Under the pieces are notes generated by a model, which had not been told where the DNA came from, searched no databases, and saw nothing but the letters and a program-made list of their open reading frames with translations. 64,000 nucleotides of DNA from DATKAS01 sp963733765 (GTDB lineage: Bacteria; Actinomycetota; Acidimicrobiia; Acidimicrobiales; DATKAS01): assembly GCA_963733765.1 (NCBI GenBank), contig CAVTEI010000003.1, positions 2,418,001 to 2,482,000 on the forward strand, given 5' to 3'. Made by a program: the position numbers and the translations under genes. Positions 1 through 10,309 of the stretch are shown one piece after another. Each line of letters starts with the position of its first letter. Position 1 is the stretch's first letter.

Positions 1-2
1 TC

Positions 3-770
3 TACGCCGTCGAGGCGAGTGACATCGCAGAGGTCGCTGCGCGCGTCTTCGACGTCAACGGCGTGCAGGACCAGATCACGCTCATTCCTGGCTGGTCGAG
101 GCAGATCGAGCTCCCGGAACCGGCCGACCTGTTGGTCGCCGAGGTCATCGGCAACGAACCGCTCGAGGAAGAGATTCTCGAGACCACACTCGATGCCCGT
201 CAGCGGCTGCTCAAGCCGGACGCCCGCATGATCCCGCACAGGCTCACGCTCTTGGCCCGCGCGGTCCTGCTCCCCGAGCCGGAGTACAGGCAGCGCACAT
301 TCGGACACGCTGCGGTCGCACGTTGGCGAGACCTTTACGACATCGACTTCCAGCCGCTCCTCGACGTCGCGAGCCCGTTACCCCTGCACACCGTCACCGA
401 GGGAGAGGTCGTCGCGACCTGGAAGCAAGCTGGCGGGCCGGCCGTGCTGGCGTCGCTGGACCTCGGCCGCTTCGAGGAGCCGACGGTGCGAGCACGTGCT
501 GACATTGAGGTCGACCCGCCGGGCATTGTCAACGCGATTGCGATCACGTTCCGTGCCGATCTCCACGACGGCATCTCGCACACGCTCGATCCTTGGTCCT
601 TCCCGGCGTCGAGCTGGGCCACGTCGGTGTGGGTGCTTCCCGATCCGCTCGAGGTCGGGCCCGGCTGCTGTCTGCGCGTGTGTTACCACCGCCGGGTCCC
701 CGGAGTGCCGGACGGCGTGACCTGTGAGGTCGTGGCCGTCGGTGCACTCGCGTCTGCCGAATGGGGATAG
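3..770 (+). CDS. PRMT-like SAM-dependent methyltransferase, 5'-truncated
   Basis: The gene enters from the left edge, so its start is missing. The first visible residues (YAVEASDIAEVAARVF) look like the acidic-loop part of a Rossmann methyltransferase fold. They are followed by 'ELPEPADLLVAEVIGNE' and a run of glutamates, which resembles the double-E loop of protein arginine methyltransferases. The remaining ~170 residues would be the beta-barrel substrate domain. The family moves a methyl group from S-adenosylmethionine to arginine side chains or related acceptors; the substrate here is unknown. The stop codon (768-770) lies inside a copy of the 16-bp motif that precedes the next gene. The family call is by pattern only. 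Confidence 0.6.
   Translation, partial: YAVEASDIAEVAARVFDVNGVQDQITLIPGWSRQIELPEPADLLVAEVIGNEPLEEEILETTLDARQRLLKPDARMIPHRLTLLARAVLLPEPEYRQRTFGHAAVARWRDLYDIDFQPLLDVASPLPLHTVTEGEVVATWKQAGGPAVLASLDLGRFEEPTVRARADIEVDPPGIVNAIAITFRADLHDGISHTLDPWSFPASSWATSVWVLPDPLEVGPGCCLRVCYHRRVPGVPDGVTCEVVAVGALASAEWG
755..770 (+). promoter_or_regulatory. Shared 16-bp upstream motif, copy 1
   Basis: TGCCGAATGGGGATAG, one mismatch to the exact form seen three times further on. It ends 61 nt before the ATG of the SHOCT gene at 832, in the same orientation, and overlaps the stop codon of the preceding methyltransferase gene. Confidence 0.6.
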
Positions 771-831
771 TCGGCACCGCGACCCTCGTCCACAATCGAA
801 TCCTGCTCGCTCACCGACACTGGAGGCGACC

Positions 832-1098
832 ATGGGAATGGTACGTCGACGCACGCGACGCCGGACGATGATGGTGGCCGGTGGCCTCGCCTACGAGCGC
901 GGCAGAAACGCCGGACAGGCGGAGGCACCGCAGCAGGCGTACGACGAGCCGCCGCCTCCGCCGCCAGCTCCGCCGGCGCCGGCGCCCGCAGAGGTGGATG
1001 CGGCGAGCGAGATCGAGCGCATGGCGGCGCTGCGCGATTCGGGCGCGCTTTCCGAAGAGGAGTTCGCCGCCGCAAAGAAGAACATTCTCGGCATCTAG
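832..1098 (+). CDS. Small SHOCT-domain protein
   Basis: This is an 88-residue protein. The N-terminus is very basic (MGMVRRRTRRRTMMVAGG) and is followed by a Pro/Ala-rich linker. The last ~30 residues (EIERMAALRDSGALSEEEF...) form a typical short C-terminal SHOCT domain, seen on many small actinobacterial proteins and thought to mediate oligomerisation. The ATG at 832 is chosen because GGAGG lies just upstream (822-826) and the family resemblance begins there; an in-frame upstream extension is possible but has no ribosome site. The shared 16-bp motif lies 61 nt upstream. Function unknown. Confidence 0.75.
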   Translation: MGMVRRRTRRRTMMVAGGLAYERGRNAGQAEAPQQAYDEPPPPPPAPPAPAPAEVDAASEIERMAALRDSGALSEEEFAAAKKNILGI

Positions 1099-1129
1099 CC
1101 GTCGCCCATCGGAACATCGAGGAGCATTC

Positions 1130-1564
1130 ATGGTCGAGAACTCCCGCGGCGCCACCTTGTGTCGTGCTATCGAGGTCTGCTTCAGACCCAACGAAGACGC
1201 CTTCGCCGAGCTCGGCACACTGTTCAGCGACGACGTGACTGTGTGGTCACCCAACCTGCTCGCGGTCGGGATCGCTGAGCTGGCCGAGAACTTGACCATG
1301 CGCGAGATGGCGTTCTCGGACGTCGAAGTTCAGATCACATCCGTCGGCGTCCTCGGGAACAAAGGTTTCGCTGAGTTCTGCGTCGCGGCCACGTTCTCTG
1401 GCCCGTTTGTGTTGGACGACGATGTGGTCATCGATCCCAACGGCCGACAGCTCCTGCTCGGTGCCGCGGCAATCGCCGACTTCCAAGCCGACAAGATCAA
1501 GGCGGTCCGCGCCTACTTCGACGACGCCACCTTGCTCGAGCAGATGCTCGCCGCGAAGGTCTAA
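1130..1564 (+). CDS. SnoaL/NTF2-like protein
   Basis: The product is 144 residues. Its pattern suggests a cone-shaped alpha+beta NTF2/SnoaL fold: an N-terminal helix with 'AFAELGTLFSDDVTVWSP', then alternating strands and a final helix. Such proteins are small cyclases, isomerases or ligand-binding modules, and no specific substrate can be read. The ATG at 1130 follows GAGGAG (1119-1124). It sits 31 nt after the SHOCT gene and 31 nt before the acetyltransferase, so the three are probably co-transcribed from the motif-bearing promoter near 755. Confidence 0.65.
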   Translation: MVENSRGATLCRAIEVCFRPNEDAFAELGTLFSDDVTVWSPNLLAVGIAELAENLTMREMAFSDVEVQITSVGVLGNKGFAEFCVAATFSGPFVLDDDVVIDPNGRQLLLGAAAIADFQADKIKAVRAYFDDATLLEQMLAAKV

Positions 1565-1595
1565 GTCCACCGCCGAGCACCCCGAAAGCCAACCG

Positions 1596-2024
1596 ATGTG
1601 CGGCTGGCACCGTCTCGTCGTCGAGAACGAACCCGATCCGCGCGATCTGGCGTTGCTCGAGGAGCAACTGGCGGCAGCAGCAGTCGAGGCGGTCGGCGTC
1701 GGCGAGGAGCAGGACTTCGGGATCTTCGTTCGCGACGACGACGGGCAGATCCTCGCCGGTGCTCACGGCACGATCTGGGGAGGGTGCTGCCAGGTGCACG
1801 CGCTCTGGGTCGACCATGCTCTCCGTGGTCGCGGGCTGGCGCGGGCGCTCATGACGGAAGCTGAAGACGAGGCCCGGCGACGGGGCTGCCGGCTGGTCAT
1901 GGGCCTCACCTACGACGTGCTGACCGCCGACTTCTACGACCGGCTCGGCTACCGGACGGTCGGCTTCATCGAGGACTGCCCCGCGGGCACGACGACCCGG
2001 TGGTACCGCAAGGACCTTACCTAG
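1596..2024 (+). CDS. GNAT family N-acetyltransferase
   Basis: The protein is 142 residues and carries the acetyl-CoA-binding signature RGRGLA (R/Q-x-x-G-x-G/A) after a strand 'VHALWVDHALRGRG'. The C-terminal 'DFYDRLGYRTVGFIED' is the usual GNAT motif B region ('FYxrlGF'). It transfers an acetyl group from acetyl-CoA to an amine; the substrate is not predictable. The ATG at 1596 is the first start after the preceding stop that gives a normal GNAT length. It converges with the sulfatase gene, 29 nt away. 2025-2053 holds nothing recognisable. Confidence 0.8.
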   Translation: MCGWHRLVVENEPDPRDLALLEEQLAAAAVEAVGVGEEQDFGIFVRDDDGQILAGAHGTIWGGCCQVHALWVDHALRGRGLARALMTEAEDEARRRGCRLVMGLTYDVLTADFYDRLGYRTVGFIEDCPAGTTTRWYRKDLT

Positions 2025-2053
2025 CGCACCGCGGCGACGGATTTCTTGCTGCT

Positions 2054-4469
2054 TCATGCCGACAACGCGTGCGCCGCCTCCCCGTGCTGCGCTGCGGCGT
2101 GAAGGTTGAGGGCATCTTGGTCGGAGAGGTGAGGCTTGATGTCGAACGTCACCGTCTTCACGGTGCCCGTGAAGGCAAACGGCTTCTTGTCCTCGTACGC
2201 GCGGTCGACGACACCCCCGTTGTCGCGACCGATGTCCATGCCCGCGTACGCGGTGAAGCGGACGGGCACGGTGTGATCCATGCGCCCCTTCCCGACCGGT
2301 CGGTCATCGATGAACAGCGTCACTTCACCGCCGGTCGCGGGCGTCGCTCCATCCGCCGCGAACTCCATGCGGACCGTCACGTTCCCTGTCGGGAGGTCCT
2401 CCTCGGCGACTTGCGTGAAGACCAACACGCCCATCATCGAGTAGGTGTGGGTGAGCTTGCCGTCCTTGACGTAGAGCGTGAACCCCCCGAGGTGATCGGC
2501 CTCGGCGACGATGACACCTTCGGCGCCGCCGTCGGGCACGACCAGATCTGCGGTGATCGCGTACGAGCGGTTGTAGACCCTGGGGATCATGCCCGGCATC
2601 ACGTTCTGGACACTGCCGCGGAACTTGAACATGGTCTCTTCCGAGATCGGCGGCAGGATGCCAAAGAACGTCGAGAACGCTCCGAGCAGCGGGAGAACGT
2701 CATATCGCTCCGCCGCTTCCCAGAACAGTGCCTTGAGCTCTTCGACCTTTTCGGGGCGTTCGGCTGCAACGTCCTTCGCCTGTGTGAAGTCGTCGGGGAG
2801 GTAGTACAGCTCGGCGGGACCGGCATCCGGGTCCCACACGCCCGGCGTGTACGGCGCGAGCGCTTCGGGTGTGAGTAGCCACGGGATGCGCTCGGTCTTC
2901 ATCGCGAGCCACCAGCCGTCCTTGTACATCCCACGGTTGCCGACCGTTTCGAAGTACTGCTCGGTTCGGTGTTCGGAGGCCCCGCCGTCCGTGAGCGACG
3001 CGGTGAACGGGGCGCCGTGCATCGGCCGCTGCTCGATGCCGTCCACGCTCTCGGGCGCCGGGATCCCGGCGACGTCGAGGATCGTCGGAGCGACGTCGAT
3101 GACGTGGGTGAACTGGGAACGCAGCCCCCCGAGGTCACGGATTCGATCGGGCCAGTGCACGACCAACGGGTTGCGCGTCCCACCGAGGTGCGAACCGACC
3201 TGCTTCCCCCATTGGAAGGGCGTGTTGCCGGCCCACGCCCACGCGGCGCTGTAGTGGGGATCCATGATCTCCGCGCCCCACTTGATCCAGCCCTCCGTAG
3301 AGCTCGGACAGCTGCAGCTGCATCTCGTCGGTCAGCGGGATGCCGTTCTGCATCGTGAGCTCGTTGAACGAGCCGGTGATCGTCCCTTCCATGCTGGCGC
3401 CGTTGTCGCCCCAGATCCACATGATCAAAGTGTTGTCGAGCTCGCCGAGCTCCTCGATCGCGTCGATCACGCGACCGACATTGAAGTCGGCGTTCTCGGA
3501 GTACCCGGCGTACACCTCCATCTGGCGCGCATAGAGCGCCTTCAGCTTCTCGGGAACCTCGTCCCACGCTGGGAACGCCTCATTGCGCGGCGTGAGCGCG
3601 GCGTCGGCGGGAATGACCCCGAGGTCCTTCTGGCGAGCGAACGTCTCTTCCCTGAGCCTGTCCCATCCTTGGTCGAACTTCCCCTTGTACTTGTCGGCCC
3701 ACTCCTTGGCCACGTGGTGTGGTGCGTGGCTGCATCCGGTCGAGAAATAGACGAAGAAGGGCTTGTCGGCGTCCTGCGCGCGCACGCCGTGCAACCACTC
3801 GATTGTGCGGTCGGCCATCGCATCCGGGAAGTAGTACGGGTGCTCGTCGTCGTAGAACTCCTCGGGGGTGCCGATGATCTTCTGGTTCTCCGCCAGGACC
3901 GGATCCCACTGACTCGAGCCGCCGCCGAGGATCCCGTAGAAGTAGTCGAAGCCCCAGCCGTTCGGCCACCGGTCGAAGGGGCCGGCGGGACCCTGCTGTC
4001 CGTCGGGTGTCAGGTGCCATTTCCCGAACGCGGCCGTGCTGTAGCCGTTGTCGCTCAGGATCCGCGGCAGCGGCGCGCAGTCCCGCGGCAATGTCGCGCA
4101 GTAGCCCGGGAACCCGCCCGCGAGCTCGCCGATCGAGCCGTACCCAACGGCGTGGTTGTTCCGCCCGGTCAACAGGGCCGCGCGCGTCGGGGAGCACAGC
4201 GCAGTGACGTGGAACCGGTTGTAGCGCAGGCCACCTTCGGCGACGCGACTGAAGTTCGGTGTCTGGATCGGGCCGCCGAACGTGCTCGGGTTCCCGAACC
4301 CGGCATCGTCGATGAGGACCAGCAGGACGTTCGGTGCCCCTTCCGGCGGGGTCGGATGTCCGATGAGGTTCCAATCGGGCTGCGACCCGTCGAGCGTCCG
4401 ATTGACAGTTCCGTCGAACGTCTTTCTCCGGATCGGGAGGCTGCTGCGATCGACTTCGCTCACCGTCAC
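2054..4469 (-). CDS. Arylsulfatase (frame-shifted)
   Basis: A type I sulfatase hydrolyses sulfate esters using a formylglycine made from cysteine. The N-terminal part shows the metal-binding 'LLVLIDDAGFG', the maturation site CSPTR (Cys92, CxPxR) and 'FGKWHL', as in large bacterial arylsulfatases. Near 3276-3290 the frame shifts by +1. The upstream frame ends in nonsense after 'LSELYGG', while the next frame continues with 'MDPHYSAAWAWAGNTPFQW' and 'KQVGSHLGGTRNPLVVHWP', exactly as the family does. The joined product is ~804 residues. The last ~200 residues form a beta-rich C-terminal domain. No signal peptide is seen. A copy of the shared upstream motif lies 83 nt before the ATG. A formylglycine-generating enzyme is required but is not in this window. 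Confidence 0.85.
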
Positions 4470-4551
4470 GTCCTTCCTCGGTCACCCGCGCCAGCGGCGG
4501 CATCGCTCGCGCAGGGTCACGTGCAATTCGAACGTCGACGCGCGTCCCGCG

Positions 4552-4567
4552 CTATCCCGAATCGGCA
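4552..4567 (-). promoter_or_regulatory. Shared 16-bp upstream motif, copy 2
   Basis: On the minus strand it reads TGCCGATTCGGGATAG (three mismatches to the exact form). It points toward the sulfatase gene, whose ATG is 83 nt downstream. It forms a divergent pair with copy 3. Apart from these two motifs, the 260-nt gap 4470-4729 shows nothing else recognisable. Confidence 0.5.
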
Positions 4568-4594
4568 GAAGCGGCTGAGCATTCGTGAGGCATC

Positions 4595-4610
4595 TGCCGA
4601 AACCGGATAG
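4595..4610 (+). promoter_or_regulatory. Shared 16-bp upstream motif, copy 3
   Basis: TGCCGAAACCGGATAG (two mismatches to the exact form), plus strand, 120 nt before the CMD-like gene at 4730. Together with copy 2 it forms the divergent control region between the sulfatase and the CMD-like/LuxR array. Confidence 0.5.
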
Positions 4611-4729
4611 CCAGGTGGCAGTGGCGGGCCCACCGTTGAGTGAACAGCCGAGGTGGCGCGGCTCTCCCCGGGTCCGCTCAGCCGATTGGCAGCGCCTATG
4701 CGTAGCGCACTCAACGCCAAGAGTGACGA

Positions 4730-5095
4730 ATGACGGACGAGCCCGGGTGCGCGGAGTTGTTGCGGCGCCTGGCCGTAAGCGACGACGGCACTATCGGATC
4801 GATCTTCGCCGGCGAGATCACGGATCTCGAGAACTCCGAACTCGGCGACAAGACGCACGCCCTCGTTCGGCTAGCCGCGCTCATTGCCACCGAGTCCGGG
4901 GCGCCTTCCTACCAGTGGGCCGTGAGTGTTGCCCGCGCGGCCGGAGTGCGCGATGACGAGGTGACCGGCGTCCTGATGAGCGTCGCTCCCATCGTTGGCA
5001 CAGCGCGAGTCGCCTCAGCTGCACCTGCGCTTGCGGCAGCACTTGGATACGAGCTCGATGACCCGGATCAGAGCCACAACGAGGGGAGGACATGA
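4730..5095 (+). CDS. CMD-like small protein, first copy
   Basis: The product is 121 residues. 'THALVRLAALIATESGAPSY' and 'AGVRDDEVTGVLMSVAPIVG' match the all-helical core of the carboxymuconolactone decarboxylase/AhpD family. The Cys-x-x-Cys pair of redox-active AhpD-like members is absent, so a peroxidase role is unlikely. It is clearly related to the protein at 10130-10444. It lies 78 nt upstream of a MalT-like regulator, and the same pairing recurs in the duplicated unit. Its role is unknown; the repeated neighbourhood suggests a link with the regulator. Confidence 0.65.
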   Translation: MTDEPGCAELLRRLAVSDDGTIGSIFAGEITDLENSELGDKTHALVRLAALIATESGAPSYQWAVSVARAAGVRDDEVTGVLMSVAPIVGTARVASAAPALAAALGYELDDPDQSHNEGRT

Positions 5096-5101
5096 ACACC
5101 A

Positions 5102-7656
5102 GGTGACGTCTCCGCCCCTGTCGGCTCGTGGCGCCTAGAGTCGTGGGTCCAGTTGACGCGGGGGTGGTCCAGGGTGAGCGCAGTCCCCGGCAGTGGGCCC
5201 CGCGGGGGCCCACCGCAGGATCTTTTCGAGTCGAAGCTGCATCCGCCCGTCGCCCACGCGACGCTCGTCTCGCGCGCCGCACTCCTCGATCGACTCGATG
5301 CGTCGGACGCGCCGATCACGGTTGTTGTCGCACCGCCGGGCTACGGCAAGACGACGCTGCTGGCCGAATGGTCGCGGCGTCACCCTTCGCGCTTCGCTTG
5401 GCTCTCGATCGACGGGCACGACAACGATCTCGGCCGGCTGGCGTCGTATACGGCGGCCGCCCTCTGTCGGATCGACCCCATCGGATCCGAAGCGCTGCCA
5501 CCTACTGGCGGCCGGCACTCGGTGGCCACCGTCGCGTCACGCTTCGCGGCGGCAATGTCAGGTATGAACCAGCCTGTCCACCTCGTCTTCGACCATGTAG
5601 AGGCGCTCGAGAACGGCGAGTGTCTCGATACGATCGCCGAGCTTGCACTCCACCTCCCGACCGGCTCGCGGCTTGCGCTGGGGACGCGCGCCCAACCACC
5701 GCTTCCGATGGCGCGGCTTCGCGCCGGCGCTGACGTCGTAGAGGTCGGTGTCGACGAGCTCGCGATGACGGGAGTCGAGGGGCGCGCGCTGCTCGATGCG
5801 GCTGGCGTGCAACTCACCGATGCCGAGATGGACCAGCTGCTCGACCGCACCGAAGGATGGCCAGTCGGGCTGTACCTCGCCGCTCTCGCATTGAAGGCCG
5901 GCGGCTCGCGGAAGCACGCCGGCGTTCCGTTCTCGGGCGATGACCGGCTGGTGGCGGATTATCTCCGCACCGAGCTGCTCGCGCGCCTCTCGGAAGCAGA
6001 GGTCTCGTTCCTGACTCGAACGTCTGTGCTCGATCGAATGAGCGGGCGGCTCTGCGATGCGGTGCTCGACCGCACCGACTCGCAGGTGGTCCTGGAGTCA
6101 CTCGCGCACTCGAATCTGTTGCTCGTCGCACTCGACCGTCACGGCGAGTGGTACCGGTATCACCACCTGTTCCGCGACCTGCTGCGTGCCGAGCTGCAGC
6201 GTCGTGAGCCCGAGCTCGTCAAGGCGCTGCATGTCCGCGCCGCCGAGTGGTGCGAGGCGAACCGCATCCCGGAGCTGGCGATTCACCACGCGCAAAGAGG
6301 TTTCGACGTTGAGAGGGTCAATCGGCTCGTGCTGCAGAACGCGCAGAAGGCATTCGCTGGGGGACGCCGCGAAACCGTCCGGCGTTGGCTGGGGTGGTTC
6401 GACGACGAGGACCTCGTCGAGCAGTATCCGGCGGTCGCCGTGCTGGGCGCGCTCTTCTACGGCAACACCGGCAATCCGACCGCGGCCGAGCGATGGAGCA
6501 TTGCGGCGGAACCCCCTTCGCCCGTGCCGCTCCTCGAGGAGGCAACGGTCGCCCAACGTCGATCGCCCGAGCGAGTTCTTCCCGACGGCAGCACGTTGGC
6601 GAGTTGGCGCGCCGTTCTTCGGGGGCACCACTGTCAGGACGGTGTCGACTGCATGCAGCGCGACGCGCAGACCGCGCTCGACGGACTGAGCAAGGCAAGC
6701 GCCTGGCGATGCGGCGCACTCGTGCTGCAAGGGCATGCCTTCCTCATCGGCGGTGACGCGGAGCGAGCCGACCCGATCTTCGCCCACGGGGTTGACGTCG
6801 GTGTGGGCACAGCCGTCGGGCCGGGCCTAGTGGTCGCGCTCGCCGAACGCGGCTTCTGCGCCATTGGTCACGGTGACTGGCAGGCGGTTGAGAGCTTCGT
6901 CGAAGAGGCGCTCTCGGTCGTGCACCGGTTCGACATTGGCGAGTACACCGAGAGCGCGCTCACGTTCGTCTTGTCAGCGCGAGCTGCGCTTCATCGCGGT
7001 GACAGCGAACGCGCGCGCGACGATGTCGCGCGGGCCGCACGGCTTCGCCCGCTATTGACCTACTCGCGTCCGACATTTTCAGTGCACGCGCTTGTAGAGC
7101 TGGCTCGCACCTACCTCGTCCTCCAGGACACTGCTGGCGCACGTGAGGTACTGCGGCAAGCGCGTGAGATCTTGCAGAAGCGACCCGATCTCGGCGTACT
7201 TCCCAACGAGGTCGACGAGCTCGAGTCGAAGCTCAGTACGATGCGCACCGGGAAGGTGGGCGCGTCAGCCCTCACCGCAGCCGAGCTTCGGCTCGTGCCG
7301 TTGCTGCCCACTCACCTCACTTACCCCCAGATCGGCGTGCGGCTCCACCTTTCGCGCAACACGGTGAAGTCCCAGGCGATCTCCATCTTTCAGAAGCTGG
7401 GGGTCTCTTCGCGCGACGAAGCGATCGAGCGGCTACGCGAGATCGGGCTGCTCGAGACGTAGCCAGTTCGCCACCTCCCCGTCATGCCATCTCGGTGCGC
7501 GACCGGCGACGGGAGCTTCACCGCCCAGCTCTCCGTCTGGGACACCCGATGCGCCGCGCTCGCGCCCAGGGCCGACGCGCTCGTCCGCATCAGCGCGCTC
7601 GGGCGTTTGGGGTCCGAGACGCGCTCTGTCGGGCCGCGATGAGGGGTGCGTTGGAG
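5102..7656 (+). repeat. Tandem duplication, unit 1 (LuxR + decayed CMD copy)
   Basis: This segment is repeated at 7664-10309. The match begins in the promoter region (ggtgac...CCCCTGTCG...GGCGCCTAG), runs through the whole regulator gene and its 3' flank (tagccagttcgccacctcc), and ends in the CMD-like sequence. Unit 1 has lost about 100 nt, including the CMD start codon. Confidence 0.85.
5174..7462 (+). CDS. MalT-like LuxR family ATP-dependent regulator, copy 1
   Basis: This is a 762-residue STAND-type regulator. It has an N-terminal NTPase with Walker A APPGYGKTT (53-61), a long helical/TPR-like middle, and a C-terminal LuxR-type helix-turn-helix in the last ~65 residues (LTAAELRLVPLL...SRNTVKSQAISIFQKLGV). 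Proteins of this type bind an inducer and ATP, oligomerise and activate transcription. The GTG at 5174 is preferred over the in-frame start at 5153 because it aligns with the start of copy 2. A TAGAGT box lies 32 nt upstream within a promoter region shared with copy 2. The reading frame is intact. Confidence 0.85.
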   Translation: MSAVPGSGPRGGPPQDLFESKLHPPVAHATLVSRAALLDRLDASDAPITVVVAPPGYGKTTLLAEWSRRHPSRFAWLSIDGHDNDLGRLASYTAAALCRIDPIGSEALPPTGGRHSVATVASRFAAAMSGMNQPVHLVFDHVEALENGECLDTIAELALHLPTGSRLALGTRAQPPLPMARLRAGADVVEVGVDELAMTGVEGRALLDAAGVQLTDAEMDQLLDRTEGWPVGLYLAALALKAGGSRKHAGVPFSGDDRLVADYLRTELLARLSEAEVSFLTRTSVLDRMSGRLCDAVLDRTDSQVVLESLAHSNLLLVALDRHGEWYRYHHLFRDLLRAELQRREPELVKALHVRAAEWCEANRIPELAIHHAQRGFDVERVNRLVLQNAQKAFAGGRRETVRRWLGWFDDEDLVEQYPAVAVLGALFYGNTGNPTAAERWSIAAEPPSPVPLLEEATVAQRRSPERVLPDGSTLASWRAVLRGHHCQDGVDCMQRDAQTALDGLSKASAWRCGALVLQGHAFLIGGDAERADPIFAHGVDVGVGTAVGPGLVVALAERGFCAIGHGDWQAVESFVEEALSVVHRFDIGEYTESALTFVLSARAALHRGDSERARDDVARAARLRPLLTYSRPTFSVHALVELARTYLVLQDTAGAREVLRQAREILQKRPDLGVLPNEVDELESKLSTMRTGKVGASALTAAELRLVPLLPTHLTYPQIGVRLHLSRNTVKSQAISIFQKLGVSSRDEAIERLREIGLLET

Positions 7657-7663
7657 GCCATCC
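7483..7663 (+). pseudogene. Decayed CMD-like gene
   Basis: The sequence from 'catgccatc' onward matches the region after the second regulator. About 100 nt corresponding to the start codon and first codons of the intact CMD gene (10130-10444) are missing, and later parts carry several indels (for example 'gcgctcgggcgtttggggtcc' versus 'gcgctcgtggcgctcggggcg'). No open frame of useful length remains. It ends where the promoter of the second regulator begins. Confidence 0.75.
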
Positions 7664-10309
7664 GGTGACTTCCTGGTCCCCCTGTCGACTGCCGGCGCCT
7701 AGTGTGGTGGGTTAGCTGACGCTGGGGGTGTTCCAAGGTGAGCCCAGTTCAAGTCAGTGGGCCCCGACCCGGCGGGGGCCTACCGCAGGATCTTTTCGAA
7801 TCGAAGCTGCATCCGCCGGTCGCTCACGCCGTGCTCGTTTCTCGCGCCGCACTCGTCGATCGACTCGATGCGTCGGACGCTCCGATCACGGTTGTCGCCG
7901 CACCGCCCGGCTACGGCAAGACGACGCTGCTGGCCGAGTGGTCGCGTCGTCATCCTTCTCGCTTCGCGTGGCTCTCGATCGATCGGCACGACAATGATCT
8001 CGGCCGGCTGGTGTCGTACACCGCGGCCGCCCTCGGACGGCTCGATCCCATCGGAACCGAAGCGCTCCGAGCTACGAGCGGCCGTCACTCTGTTGCCACC
8101 GTCGCGTCACGGGTCGCGGCGGCAATGGCAGGAATGGACCAGCCTGTCCACCTCGTCCTCGACCATGTCGAGGCGCTCGAGAACGACGAGTGCCTCGACA
8201 CGATCGCCGAGCTTGCGCTCCACCTCCCGACCGGCTCGCGGCTCGCACTTGGGACGCGCGGAGCCACCACTCCCTATGGCGCGGCTTCGCGCTGGCGCTG
8301 ACGTCGTAGAGGTCGGAGTCGAAGAGCTCGCCATGACGGTACTGGAGGGGCGCGAGATGCTCGACGCCGCTGGCGTTCAACTCGCTGACGCCGAGATGGA
8401 CCAACTGCTCGACCGCACCGAAGGATGGCCGGTAGGGCTGTACCTCGCGGCGCTTGCACTGAAAGCCGGCGGAGCTCGGGAGCACGCCGGCATTCCATTC
8501 TCGGGCGACGACCGGCTGATGGCGGAGTATCTGCGCACCGAGCTGCTCGCGCGTCTCTCAGACCCCGAGGTCTCATTCCTGACTCGAACATCGGTGCTCG
8601 ATCGCATGAGCGGGCGGCTCTGCGATGCGGTGCTGGACGATACGGGTTCGGCTGCACTCCTGGAATCGCTTGCGCACTCGAACCTGTTGCTTGTCGCACT
8701 CGACCGGCACGGCGAGTCGTATCGGTATCATCACTTGTTCCGCGACCTGCTGCGTGCCGAGTTGCAGCGTCGCGAGCCCGAGCTCGTCAATGCGCTGCAC
8801 GTCCGCGCCGCCGAGTGGTGCGAGGCGAACCGCATGCCCGAGCTCGCGATTGACCACGCGCAAAAAGGCTTCGACGTCGACCGGGTCAATCGGCTCGTGG
8901 CGCAGAACGCGCAGAAGGCCTGGGCCGCGGGACGCCGCGAAACCCTCCGGCGTTGGCTCGCTTGGTTCGATGACGAGGACCTCGTCGGACAGTATCCTGG
9001 AGTTGCCGTGCTCGGTGCGCTCTTCCACACCCTCACGGGCGACGCGGCTGCGGCCGGGAGATGGACCATTGCCGCGGAACCTCCATCACCGGTTCCCGAT
9101 GACGGAGCGAGCGCTCAACCCGGGCCGCACGCGCGGGTGCTTCCCGACGGCAGCACGTTGGAGAGCTGGCGCGCCATTCTTCGCGGCCACCAGTGTCCGG
9201 ACGGTGTCGACTCCATGCAGCGAGACGCGCAGAACGCACTCGATGGGCTGAGCACCGCAAGCAGCTGGCGATGCGGCGTATTGGTGCTGCAAGCGCATGC
9301 CTTCCTCATCGACGGTGACGCGGAACGAGCCGACCCGATCTTCGCCCACGCTGTCGATGTCGGTGTGAGCACAGGCGTGGGACCCGGCGTCGTGGTCGCG
9401 CTTGCCGAACGCGGCTTCTGCGCCATCGGCCGCGGTGACTGGTCCGCGGTCGTGAGCTTCGTCGAAGAGGCGCGCTCGGTCGTGCAACAGTTCGACCTCG
9501 GCGATTACGCGGAGAGCGCGCTCACCTTCATCTTGGCAGCGCGATCTGCGCTTCATCGCGGCGAGATCGAACACGCGCGCGACGACGTCGCGCGGGCCGC
9601 ACGGCTTCGTCCGCTTCTGACCTTCTCGCGTCCAGCATTTTCAGTGCGGGCGCTGGTCGAGCTAGCCCGCACCTACCTCGTCCTCGAGGACACCTCCGGC
9701 GCACGAGAGGTCGTGCGACAGGCGCGTGGCATCCTGCAGAAGCGACCCGATCTGGGCGTGCTTCCCAAGCAGGTCGACGAGCTCGAGTCGAAGCTGGACA
9801 CAATGCGAACTGGAGACGTTGGCGCATCGTCGCTCACCGCTGCCGAACTTCGGCTCGTGCCGTTCCTGCCCACTCACCTCACGTACCCACAGATCGGCGT
9901 GCGGCTCCACGTATCGCGCAACACGGTGAAGTCCCAGGCGATCTCCATCTTTCAGAAGCTGGGGGTCTCGTCGCGCGACGAAGCGATCGAGCGGCTACGC
10001 GAGATCGGGCTGCTCGCGACGTAGCCAGTTCGCCACCTCCAGGTCATGCCATCGGGATGTTGCCGAGGAGCCCTGAATACGGTCCAATCGACGGCAGGAA
10101 GCTGCGCTCCGTCGCTTGTGAGGTTCAGTATGGAACGCAAACGGCAACTGCTCTCTCGGTGCGCGACCGGCGACGAGAGCTTCACCGCCCAGCCTACCCG
10201 ATGCGCCTCGCTCGCGCCCAAGGCCGACGCGCTCGTCCGTATCAGCGCGCTCGTGGCGCTCGGGGCGCCCGAAGCACTCTCTCGGGCCGCGATCGGGCGA
10301 GCGTTGGAA
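7664..10309 (+). repeat. Tandem duplication, unit 2 (LuxR + intact CMD copy)
   Basis: Second copy of the 2.6-kb unit that starts at 5102. The regulator genes are highly similar at DNA level throughout. The downstream CMD-like gene is intact here. Confidence 0.85.
7738..10024 (+). CDS. MalT-like LuxR family regulator, copy 2 (frame-shifted)
   Basis: A paralogue of the upstream regulator with the same Walker A (APPGYGKTT) and the same C-terminal LuxR DNA-binding domain (HVSRNTVKSQAISIFQKLGV). The frame breaks at 8255-8263. Copy 1 has 18 nt between 'acgcgc' and the codon for Met of 'PLPMARL'; copy 2 has 16 nt, so relative to its own sister it lacks two bases. Bridging the break gives ~762 residues. 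The break may be a sequence error or real inactivation. The GTG start at 7738 has the context 'aaggtgagc', matching copy 1. The frequent differences between copies suggest that the duplication is not recent. Confidence 0.8.
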